Notes under the pieces: generated by a model
Told to the model about the DNA's origin: nothing
Seen by the model: only the letters and a program-made list of their open reading frames with translations
Databases searched by the model: none
In this document: positions 1 through 6,181 of the stretch, piece after piece
How the letters are laid out: each line of letters starts with the position of its first letter
How positions within the stretch are numbered: the first letter of the stretch is position 1
Source: CAXGUU01 sp964012875
GTDB taxonomy: Bacteria > Pseudomonadota > Gammaproteobacteria > Ga0077536
Length of the DNA: 11,245 bases
Reading direction: 5' to 3'
NCBI GenBank assembly: GCA_964012875.1
Contig: CAXGUU010000094.1
Span: 1-11,245, forward strand
Translations under genes and position numbers: made by a program

Positions 1-369
1 CTTCTGTTCAGGAATTACGCGCTTGACCACACTGTAGGTGTCCTGTTCGATGATGTGGAATTCGAGGCCCGTCGCCTGCAGATAGTCCCGCATCACTTCA
101 GGTGGGTATCCGGGCTGCTTTTGATCGAGGTGTACGGCGACCAGCTCGAAATCAACCGGCGCGCGCTCGCGCAGGCGAACGAGCATGTCCAGCAAGGTGT
201 AAGAGTCTTTGCCGCCCGACAGACACACCATCACGCGGTCGCCCTCACCAATCATGGTGTAGTCACCAATGGCCCTACCGGTCAGACGTCGCAAGCGCTG
301 TTGTAGCTTGCCCAGGTTGTAACGCTGCTTGCGCTGGTCAGATCTGAAAACTAGGGGAGTGGCGCTCAT
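1..369 (-). CDS. ttcA: tRNA 2-thiocytidine biosynthesis protein TtcA, N-terminal part (cut by the window edge)
   Basis: ATP-dependent tRNA sulfurtransferase that thiolates cytidine 32 of certain tRNAs in the cytoplasm, using an iron-sulfur cluster. The window holds the first 123 codons, read on the minus strand from the ATG at 369 to the left edge. The PP-loop ATP-pyrophosphatase motif SGGKDS is at residues 51-56, preceded by the family stretch GEGDRVMVCL. It is followed by VAVHLDQKQPGYPPEV and FHIIEQDTYSVVKRVIPE, both typical of TtcA. The two CxxC cysteine pairs expected downstream lie outside the window. No Shine-Dalgarno precedes the ATG. Instead a TATAAT hexamer lies four bases upstream, so the gene may be leaderless or start slightly differently. 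The upstream neighbour on the same strand ends 121 bp away. Identification is firm; the exact start is less so. Confidence 0.93.
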   Translation of the reverse strand, partial: MSATPLVFRSDQRKQRYNLGKLQQRLRRLTGRAIGDYTMIGEGDRVMVCLSGGKDSYTLLDMLVRLRERAPVDFELVAVHLDQKQPGYPPEVMRDYLQATGLEFHIIEQDTYSVVKRVIPEQK

Positions 370-372
370 GGC

Positions 373-378
373 ATTATA
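373..378 (-). promoter_or_regulatory. Possible -10 box of ttcA
   Basis: Read on the minus strand, 378 to 373 is a perfect TATAAT only four bases from the ttcA ATG. No convincing -35 hexamer is found 16-18 bp upstream. If used, transcription would begin at or next to the start codon, giving a leaderless or nearly leaderless mRNA. It could equally be a chance match. Confidence 0.3.
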
Positions 379-416
379 GCGTCCGGCTGCGGTTCGAACG
401 CCGATTCTATCAAGGC

Positions 417-452
417 CTGCTATCGTTCTGTGCGGTAAGATCGATACAGCAG
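417..452. other. Imperfect stem-loop in the gap between the left operon and ttcA
   Basis: CTGCT-ATCG (417-425) can pair with CGAT-AC-AGCAG (442-452): nine base pairs with a 2-nt bulge and a loop of about 16 nt. No T-tract follows in either direction, so it is not a typical intrinsic terminator. It may be a weak transcript structure at the end of the left operon, or chance. Confidence 0.25.
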
Positions 453-490
453 TTATTCCCGGTTCCGGCCTGTAACAGACGTCAGCGAGT

Positions 491-1249
491 TCAGCGCTGG
501 CAGCAACTTCGGGACAGGTGTTGCAACAATCTCGCCAGGCGCTGTCCCCATGCCATCTGGCCCGCGGCATCCGTAATCAGATCCTGGCGAATCTCTAAGA
601 GTAAGTGCGGCAGGCCGCGATCCAGGCCGTGAGCAGGAATGGTGTAGTCCTTGCCATCGATCTTATACGGTTCGTTGTCGCCCACGCAGAGACCCTGATC
701 CGTGCGTAAGTGGGCCAGCGCCGGATGCGCCAGGCGGTCGTCTTCCCCGTAGAGAACACCAATATGCCAGGGCCGCTTTTGCTCCATGTAGATGGGGGTA
801 AAACTGTGTATCGCGACCAATACGGTTTCCTTCTCCTGCAGTAATCGGCGATCGAGTACTTGGCTGATCGCCTCGTGATAAGGCCGATGTAGATGCGAAA
901 TTCGCTGCTCACGCTCAGCCGCCGAGACATCGGCGTTGCCGGGAACGTCAGTCGCCTCGCTGCGCTTTGGAATAAGTTCGGCGCTGTGCAAAGGCCGATT
1001 ACAATCCACCACCAGGCGTGAGTAGCGCTGCCAGACAAGCGGTGCGTCCAAGTGCTCGCTTAAACGGCAAGACACACCCAGAGCGCCGATGTCCCAGGCG
1101 ATGTGCCGCTCGAGTTCGTGCTCCGGCAATCCCAACCGTCCAAGCCGGCGAGGAATGTCGCGTCCCGCGTGATCGCAGGTCAGTACGAATTCGGCCGGGC
1201 CGCCTTCGCGTTCGACCGTGACCGGATGTGGTTCGTCGTGCTCGAGCAT
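491..1249 (-). CDS. N-formylglutamate amidohydrolase-family protein
   Basis: A 252-aa member of the FGase-like family (COG3931 type, Pfam FGase fold), recognised by TCDHAGRDIP (residues 24-33), then HIAWDIGALGVS, YSRLVVDCNRP, a mid-protein AIHSFTPIY and EIRQDLI near the C-terminus. Histidine and acidic residues in these segments resemble the zinc-hydrolase active site of the family. Characterised relatives hydrolyse N-formyl-L-glutamate to formate and glutamate in histidine degradation. No hut genes are present here, so the true substrate is unproven. The ATG directly follows the TAG of the upstream PPOX gene (TAGATG, no gap), so translation is very likely coupled. It is the last gene of the three-gene minus-strand operon, with no clear terminator after it. 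The family call is solid; specificity is unknown. Confidence 0.85.
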   Translation of the reverse strand: MLEHDEPHPVTVEREGGPAEFVLTCDHAGRDIPRRLGRLGLPEHELERHIAWDIGALGVSCRLSEHLDAPLVWQRYSRLVVDCNRPLHSAELIPKRSEATDVPGNADVSAAEREQRISHLHRPYHEAISQVLDRRLLQEKETVLVAIHSFTPIYMEQKRPWHIGVLYGEDDRLAHPALAHLRTDQGLCVGDNEPYKIDGKDYTIPAHGLDRGLPHLLLEIRQDLITDAAGQMAWGQRLARLLQHLSRSCCQR

Positions 1250-1783
1250 CTACCGGGGCGAATCGGAATATAGCTCCGGATGCTTATAGCGCTCGTGCCA
1301 GCCAAATCCCTGCCAAGTCACCAGCCGGTCAGGTGCAATGCGAAAGGTCCAGCACGGTTCCACGTTAACCGAGCCCCGGTACTCCATCGCCTTTTCGCCC
1401 AGATAGCGTGGCCCGGTATGTTCTTCACCGATCCTGTTCCATACAGATTTTTCGCCGTTATCGAGAAACGGGCCCACACCCGCCTCGATGACTTCGGCAA
1501 CGCCTTCGCAGATCACCTTGCGAATCGGTGGTTCGGGTTCGTCGACCACCAGGGAGACCCGCTGATCTGCAGCAATATAGTGCGCCCACTCCGATTTCTT
1601 GCGGCCGACGATCCAGAAGGCTTCGCCGTCCCAGTGATACCAGACGGGCACGACCAGGGGCGCACCGTCCGGTTTCAGACAGGCCAGTCGCGCCAGCCAC
1701 GGCCCGGCAAGAAATTCATCCCGCTCGGCATCGCTCATGCCGCCAAGTTTTTGTCCCCGCCAGTTTTTGTCCTGTTCGCTCAT
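1250..1783 (-). CDS. Pyridoxamine 5'-phosphate oxidase (PPOX)-family flavin-fold protein
   Basis: A 177-aa protein with the split beta-barrel pattern of PPOX/F420-FMN proteins: LARLACLKPDGAPLVVPVWYHWDGEAFWIVGR near the N-terminus, then a WAHYIAADQRVSLVVDEPEPP segment, a VICEGVAEVIE strand and a C-terminal WTFRIAPDRLVTWQGF. Such proteins bind FMN, F420 or haem and reduce small molecules or regulate; no specific reaction can be assigned. The ATG at 1783 is preferred over an in-frame TTG at 1798, because GAGG at 1793-1796 lies 9 nt before the ATG but overlaps the TTG version. Only one base separates this start from the TGA of the glutamine synthetase-family gene, and its own TAG abuts the ATG of the amidohydrolase gene. 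It is therefore the middle member of a compact operon. Confidence 0.82.
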   Translation of the reverse strand: MSEQDKNWRGQKLGGMSDAERDEFLAGPWLARLACLKPDGAPLVVPVWYHWDGEAFWIVGRKKSEWAHYIAADQRVSLVVDEPEPPIRKVICEGVAEVIEAGVGPFLDNGEKSVWNRIGEEHTGPRYLGEKAMEYRGSVNVEPCWTFRIAPDRLVTWQGFGWHERYKHPELYSDSPR

Positions 1784-1784
1784 G

Positions 1785-3257
1785 TCAATAGACCTCAAAA
1801 TACTCGCGGTGCTCCCAATCTGTCACATGGGCATGGAAACGATCGAGTTCGCTTTGCTTAACGGCCTTGAAGTAGTCCACGAAACCGGTACCAAAGCTGC
1901 TTCGAAAAAGCTCACTCTTATCGAGCGCGTCGATCGCTTCAACCAGGGTTTTCGGCATCAATGGTTTGTCATCGGCTTCGTATGGCGCCGGATCGGCCGG
2001 CGCAAGTGTCAGTTCATTGTTGATGCCATCGAGTCCGGCGGCAATTTGAGAAGCCATGTAGAGGTAGGGGTTGGCACACGGTTCGCCAGCGCGGTTTTCG
2101 ATATGCGTTGCCTGATCACCCTCGCCACCGAGGACACGAATCAGGGCACCACGGTTTTCGGCCGCCCAAGTGACGCGATGCGGCGCAAATGAATGGGGTG
2201 CATAGCGCTTGTAGCCATTAATGGTCGGCGTTGAAAAAGCACAGGCAGCCTGCGTATGGGCCAGAATCCCGGCGACGAATTGCTGCGCTAGCGGGGACAG
2301 CACGTGGCCGCTGCCAGATGCGGGCACGAAGCGATTCTCGCCGCTGTTCGCATCACATAGCGACTGGTGAAGGTGCCAACCCGAAGAGAAAAAATTCGGC
2401 AGCGCCGGTCGTGTCATGAAGGTCGCATGCAAACCGTGACGTCTGCAGATTTGCTTAGTCGCCGTACGAAACAGCAACATGTTGTCCGCACTCGCAAGGC
2501 CACGCATCGGGTCGAAAGTAAATTCACACTGCCCGGGTCCCCATTCGTCCTCCATTGTTCTCAATGGCAGATCGAGCGCGGTTAACTGTTCGTGAAGCAT
2601 TTGCAGGATAGGATCGATCTCGTCCTGACGCTCTTCGGTCAAATACTGGAAGCCGTGAGCGATCACGCTGACTTCCGGCGGATCTGGTGGCCAGCCGGAT
2701 TCTTGCGGTCGCTGTTTTGCATCTTCAAGCCGCGTGATATAGAACTCGACCTCGAGCCCTGCAACATAATCCAGCCCGGACTCCCGCAACTGGCCCAGCA
2801 TGTGACGCATCAGGCTACGGGTGTCAAACGGGCAGGGTTGTCCCGATGCGAGATACATTTCCGATAGTACCCAACCGGTGTGGGGTGCCCACGGCAGGAT
2901 CCTGAAGGTCTTGGGATCGGGTACGAGGATCGAATCAGGGCCACCAGCCAGCGCCTCCATGCCGATGCCGGCATCGGTCGAAAACATGGGCGCGAAAAAG
3001 TGATTGGTCGTGTCCATGAACAGCGTCGCGGTCTGAAAATCGATGCCGTTGTTCAGCACATGCAGAAAATCGTGGGCCATGACGTGCTTGCCACGAACGA
3101 TGCCATGTTGATCACCCCATGCGACCCGGATAGTTTTGAGCCCGTGCTCGCGAATCTGTGCTTTGATGCTCGCGGCGGCATCACGATCGTCGTCGCTCCA
3201 GAGTCCGTGCTTTTCTATGAAGCCGAGCTGACCAACGCTGCCCTTTTCCAAGCTCAT
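1785..3257 (-). CDS. Glutamine synthetase-family ligase (possible gamma-glutamyl amide/amine ligase)
   Basis: A 490-aa GS-fold ATP-dependent ligase. Metal-binding glutamates are visible in GLEVEFYI (E169, E171) and EDEWGPGQCEF (E238, E245). The catalytic-domain segment SSGWHLHQS (H295, H297), PTINGYKRY, an Arg-rich nucleotide segment (AENRGALIRV) and ENRAGEPCANPYLY follow in the usual order. The N-terminal beta-grasp region contains TIRVAWGDQHGIVRGK. The canonical FDGSS ammonium-site loop is replaced by TDAGIGMEAL, as in GS-like enzymes that join glutamate to other amines (PuuA, TdnQ/AtdA1 and IpuC types) or have other roles. Ordinary ammonia assimilation is therefore not assumed. The ATG at 3257 is chosen because AGGGG (3266-3270) sits 8 nt upstream; an in-frame TTG at 3296 has no such support. 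It is first in the minus-strand operon and divergent from boxR. The substrate is unknown. Confidence 0.88.
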   Translation of the reverse strand: MSLEKGSVGQLGFIEKHGLWSDDDRDAAASIKAQIREHGLKTIRVAWGDQHGIVRGKHVMAHDFLHVLNNGIDFQTATLFMDTTNHFFAPMFSTDAGIGMEALAGGPDSILVPDPKTFRILPWAPHTGWVLSEMYLASGQPCPFDTRSLMRHMLGQLRESGLDYVAGLEVEFYITRLEDAKQRPQESGWPPDPPEVSVIAHGFQYLTEERQDEIDPILQMLHEQLTALDLPLRTMEDEWGPGQCEFTFDPMRGLASADNMLLFRTATKQICRRHGLHATFMTRPALPNFFSSGWHLHQSLCDANSGENRFVPASGSGHVLSPLAQQFVAGILAHTQAACAFSTPTINGYKRYAPHSFAPHRVTWAAENRGALIRVLGGEGDQATHIENRAGEPCANPYLYMASQIAAGLDGINNELTLAPADPAPYEADDKPLMPKTLVEAIDALDKSELFRSSFGTGFVDYFKAVKQSELDRFHAHVTDWEHREYFEVY

Positions 3258-3265
3258 ACTAATTT

Positions 3266-3270
3266 CCCCT
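3266..3270 (-). promoter_or_regulatory. Ribosome binding site deciding the glutamine synthetase-family start
   Basis: Read on the minus strand this is AGGGG, 8 nt before the ATG at 3257. It supports that start rather than the TTG 13 codons upstream. Confidence 0.7.
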
Positions 3271-3307
3271 GCAACCGCCTGCCGCGAAATCGGCAAACAA
3301 GCTTAAG

Positions 3308-3313
3308 AGTATA
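3308..3313 (-). promoter_or_regulatory. Possible -10 box for the left operon
   Basis: Read on the minus strand this is TATACT, five of six matches to the sigma-70 -10 consensus, about 50 bp upstream of the glutamine synthetase-family ATG. No good -35 is visible at 16-18 bp. A 6-bp inverted repeat (3320-3325 with 3331-3336, GGCGTT/AACGCC) lies just upstream and could be an operator or a coincidence. Confidence 0.3.
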
Positions 3314-3377
3314 GCGATTGGCGTTCAGCAAACGCCGAAAAACCAGCCTCATTTATGCCAGTCGCGCAATTATTTAA

Positions 3378-3416
3378 GTGCAATATAATGCATATTTTGT
3401 AATTCAGGACTTGCAC
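3378..3416 (+). promoter_or_regulatory. boxR promoter with a probable BoxR operator
   Basis: A consensus TATAAT lies at 3384-3389, 35 bp before the boxR ATG; no strong -35 is seen. The hexamer is embedded in TGCA-N6-TGCA (3379-3382 and 3389-3392). A further TGCA is at 3412-3415, within TTGCAC, which pairs as a perfect inverted repeat with GTGCAA at 3378-3383 (27 nt apart). TGCA tetrads are, from memory, the recognition motif of the related BzdR/BoxR regulators of Azoarcus. Their placement over the -10 and expected start site predicts autorepression relieved by benzoyl-CoA. The region also faces the divergent left operon, which could be co-regulated. Confidence 0.6.
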
Positions 3417-3424
3417 CATACTAC

Positions 3425-4318
3425 ATGTCTGTCACTCGCCCTGAACGAAGCGACGACGCCAATGGCCAGCTGCTTCGACGCCTTGGCACCCGTGTTCGCA
3501 CGTTGCGGGCGCGCCGGGGCATGTCTCGGCGAACCCTGGCAGACGCCTCGGGGGTTTCCGAGCGTTACCTGGCGCAGCTCGAAGTCGGCAAAGGCAACCC
3601 GTCCATCCTGAAATTGCAGGCCGTCGCCCACGCGATGGACGTCGCACTCGATGATCTGGTCGACGCCCGCGAGGATTTGTCGACTGAATATCAGCTGTTG
3701 CGTGAACGGATTAGACACGCTGAACGCGCACATCTCGAGCAGTGCCTGGACGCCTTGACAAACGTGCCCACCTCGCAGTCGCGCAACCATCTCGCATTGG
3801 TAGGGCTGAGAGGCGCCGGCAAAAGCACACTCGGCGCGGCACTCGCGCGGCGCCTGAGACTGCCCTTTATCGAACTGGTGCAGGAAATCGAGCGCCACGC
3901 AGGGATGGCAGTGGCAGAAATTTTTTCACTCGGTGGTCAAACTACCTACCGCCGCCTTGAACAAGAGGCTCTCACACAGGTCTGTCAGCGACATACCAGT
4001 GCAGTCATCGCGGTCGGTGGCAGCCTCGTATCTGAACCAGGCACTTTCGAAATTCTGCTCGCTCATTGCATCACGATTTGGGTGAAAGCCGAGTCGCGCC
4101 AGCACATGGAACGTGTCCTGGCTCAGGGCGACCACCGTCCCATGGCCAATCACCGCAACGCGATGGCAGATCTGAAACGCATTCTGACTGAGCGCGAGTC
4201 CCTGTACAGGCGCGCCGACGGCATCGTGGATACGTCCGATGACAGCGTGGCTGAATCGGTCGGCACCGTGCTCAAGCTCGAAGTCGCACGCCATCTGGCG
4301 GCAAACACCCCATTTTAA
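3425..4318 (+). CDS. boxR: BoxR, benzoyl-CoA-responsive transcriptional repressor (XRE plus shikimate-kinase-like domain)
   Basis: A 297-aa two-domain regulator. An XRE-type helix-turn-helix lies at about residues 20-79 (TLADASGVSERYLAQLEVGKGNPSI), followed by a charged helical linker and a shikimate-kinase-like domain from about 122. That domain has a P-loop, GLRGAGKST (127-135), an RRLEQEAL segment (176-183) and AVGGS (196-200). This architecture defines the BzdR/BoxR family, in which the kinase-like domain binds benzoyl-CoA and releases the DNA. The two aspartates of the true shikimate kinase FxDxD motif are replaced by E150 and V152, so a catalytic shikimate kinase is unlikely. Only a weak AGGA lies about 15 nt before the ATG. 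The gene is divergent from the left operon and 186 bp upstream of boxC. Confidence in the family is high; the ligand is inferred. Confidence 0.92.
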   Translation: MSVTRPERSDDANGQLLRRLGTRVRTLRARRGMSRRTLADASGVSERYLAQLEVGKGNPSILKLQAVAHAMDVALDDLVDAREDLSTEYQLLRERIRHAERAHLEQCLDALTNVPTSQSRNHLALVGLRGAGKSTLGAALARRLRLPFIELVQEIERHAGMAVAEIFSLGGQTTYRRLEQEALTQVCQRHTSAVIAVGGSLVSEPGTFEILLAHCITIWVKAESRQHMERVLAQGDHRPMANHRNAMADLKRILTERESLYRRADGIVDTSDDSVAESVGTVLKLEVARHLAANTPF

Positions 4319-4504
4319 GGACGCCATGAACAAGCTATGACCAGACATCTAGCGCCCCAACCAACGCACGAATTCGGCGTCGCAAATCTTCCCAATAGCG
4401 GGCTGTTACGTGCGATTCGCGCCTTGGGTTTGCGCATTTGGAACGCAAGCCACTCGACCCACACGTAGTCAGAGCATCCTTAAGAACACAAAATCGAAAC
4501 TACA
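4319..4504 (+). other. boxR-boxC intergenic region, likely leader or promoter of boxC
   Basis: This 186-bp gap contains no TGCA element like the one before boxR and no convincing -35/-10 pair. A 5-bp inverted repeat TTGCG/CGCAA (4430-4434 and 4444-4448, 9-nt loop) and an A-rich stretch just before boxC are the only structure seen. A 43-codon ATG frame (4337-4468) runs through it without a recognisable product or ribosome binding site. The boxC ATG at 4505 also lacks a clear Shine-Dalgarno. Confidence 0.4.
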
Positions 4505-6157
4505 ATGATTGACTTTTTGACCGAGCCTTCGAACTACCACCACTGGAAACTCAGCATCGATGACCGCGTCGCATGGTTGGGACTTGATGTCGATGAAAAC
4601 CACATAATCGGGCGCGATTACGCTTTAAAACTGAACTCATACGATCTAGGCGTTGACATCGAACTCTGCGATGCCGTGCAACGGTTACGCTTCGAACATC
4701 CGGAGGTGCGGTGCGTTGTTATTCATTCACTTAAAGAGCGGGTGTTTTGCGCGGGCGCGAATATCCGCATGCTGGCGGGAGCAACACATGCACACAAGGT
4801 CAATTTCTGCAAGTTCACGAACGAAACACGAAATGCCATCGAGAATGCGACGCGCTATTCCGGCCAGTATTACCTGTGCGCCGTTCAGGGTTCATGTGCA
4901 GGTGGTGGCTATGAGCTGGCCTTGGCCTGTCAAGAAATCTGGCTGGCCGACGACGGCTCGAGTACCGTGTCGCTGCCCGAACTACCGTTGCTGGCGGTAC
5001 TGCCAGGCACAGGTGGTCTTACCCGACTGGTAGATAAACGACTTGTGCGCCGTGACCGGGCTGATTTCTTTTGTACCAAGGAAGAAGGGATCAGGGGTCA
5101 GCGGGCGATTGACTGGCGCCTGGTCGATGCGGTGGTCCCCGCGTCGAAGTTCGACAACGCACTGAAAGAGCGTGTCCGAGAAATCACAGAGGAGACTACG
5201 GGCCCGCCGACGCCAGGCACCGGAATCGAGCTCGGACGGGTAGAACGGGCCATCAGCGCTCAGAGGGTTCAGTATTCGCAGCTGGAAGTCAGCCTTGACC
5301 GCGACACCGGCTCAGCGACCCTGCTCCTGCGTGGCCCCAACAGCGAAGCGCCGGGTTCCATCGATGAGGCGCTCGATGCCGGTAATTCTTTCTGGCCTTT
5401 GCGGCTGCTCCGCGAACTGGATGACGCCTTGCTCCACCTTCGTTTTAACGAAGAAACGATCGGTACCTGGATCATCAAATCTGAAGGCGATACGGAACGG
5501 GTTTTCGGTTACGACGCGTTCCTCAAAGGGCATGAGGCGCACTGGTTTGCACACGAAATCATGCTGTTTGGCGAGCGCGTACTGCAGCGTCTCGAACTGT
5601 CCGCCCGGAGCTTGATCGCCATCATCGAACCGGGCAGCTGTTTCGCCGGCACCTTGCTTGAATGTGTACTGGCTGCCGACCAGAGCTTCATGTTGAGCGG
5701 TCAGTTTGAAGAAGATGAACGACCGCCGCCAGATATCACCTTGAGCAGGCTCAACTTCGGACGTTACCGGACCATCAATGGCCTCACCCGGCTGGGGGCA
5801 CGTTTCCTGAATGCACCGGAGACGATCACAGCCTGCGAAGATTTGATTGGCAGTAAGCTCGACGCCACAGCTGCAGATGTAGCCGGTCTCGTTACATTCA
5901 TTCCGGACGACATCGACTGGGAAGACGAAATTCGCATGACCATCGAATCGCGCGCGGGGTTTTCTGCCGACGCCTTGACCGGGATGGAGGCGAATCTGCG
6001 CTTCGCGGGTCCGGAAACGATGGAGTCGAAAATATTCTCGCGCCTGTCCGCCTGGCAGAACTGGATTTTTCAGCGACCCAATGCCGTTGGCGAACAGGGC
6101 GCGCTCACGCTATACGGCAGTGGTGAAAAACCGCAGTTCAACAAGCACCGCGTGTGA
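4505..6157 (+). CDS. boxC: BoxC, 2,3-epoxybenzoyl-CoA dihydrolase (ring-cleaving)
   Basis: A 550-aa crotonase-superfamily enzyme of the normal BoxC length. It opens the ring of 2,3-epoxybenzoyl-CoA with two waters, giving 3,4-dehydroadipyl-CoA semialdehyde and formate, in the cytoplasm. The first crotonase-like half has LKLNSYDLGVDIEL, RVFCAGANIRML (oxyanion-hole loop), SCAGGGYELALAC (130 onward) and LPELPLLAVLPGTGGLTR. The second half retains IEPGSCFAGTLLE (about 374-386). The C-terminus LTGMEANLRFAGPETME followed by AWQNWIFQRPNAVGE is a BoxC signature. The ATG at 4505 fits the family N-terminus (FLTEPSNYHHWKL) although no clear ribosome binding site precedes it. boxB starts 24 nt after the stop, in the usual boxC-boxB pairing. 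No disruption is seen. Confidence 0.95.
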   Translation: MIDFLTEPSNYHHWKLSIDDRVAWLGLDVDENHIIGRDYALKLNSYDLGVDIELCDAVQRLRFEHPEVRCVVIHSLKERVFCAGANIRMLAGATHAHKVNFCKFTNETRNAIENATRYSGQYYLCAVQGSCAGGGYELALACQEIWLADDGSSTVSLPELPLLAVLPGTGGLTRLVDKRLVRRDRADFFCTKEEGIRGQRAIDWRLVDAVVPASKFDNALKERVREITEETTGPPTPGTGIELGRVERAISAQRVQYSQLEVSLDRDTGSATLLLRGPNSEAPGSIDEALDAGNSFWPLRLLRELDDALLHLRFNEETIGTWIIKSEGDTERVFGYDAFLKGHEAHWFAHEIMLFGERVLQRLELSARSLIAIIEPGSCFAGTLLECVLAADQSFMLSGQFEEDERPPPDITLSRLNFGRYRTINGLTRLGARFLNAPETITACEDLIGSKLDATAADVAGLVTFIPDDIDWEDEIRMTIESRAGFSADALTGMEANLRFAGPETMESKIFSRLSAWQNWIFQRPNAVGEQGALTLYGSGEKPQFNKHRV

Positions 6158-6170
6158 ACGTGATTCAAAA

Positions 6171-6175
6171 AGGAG
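6171..6175 (+). promoter_or_regulatory. Ribosome binding site deciding the boxB GTG start
   Basis: AGGAG lies 6 nt before the GTG at 6182, in the short gap after boxC. It supports this non-ATG start. Confidence 0.75.
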
Positions 6176-6181
6176 TCGATT

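Noticed and set aside
389..402. GGTTCGAACG, resembling a tRNA T-loop
   Set aside because: No acceptor, D-arm or anticodon stem can be built around it on either strand; it is just a TTCGAA palindrome.
1280..1861. 193-codon open frame on the plus strand opposite the PPOX gene
   Set aside because: It mirrors a well-supported gene on the other strand, shows no recognisable motif, and arises readily in GC-rich sequence.
3320..3336. GGCGTT/AACGCC hairpin as an intrinsic terminator
   Set aside because: It lies between divergent genes, where no transcript needs to end, and no T-tract follows on either strand; an operator role is possible but unsupported.
3404..3898. 164-codon open frame antisense to boxR
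   Set aside because: It is a shadow of the boxR coding frame, would cover its promoter, and has no recognisable domain.
4337..4468. 43-codon frame between boxR and boxC
   Set aside because: No ribosome binding site and no recognisable sequence features; kept only as a note on the intergenic region.
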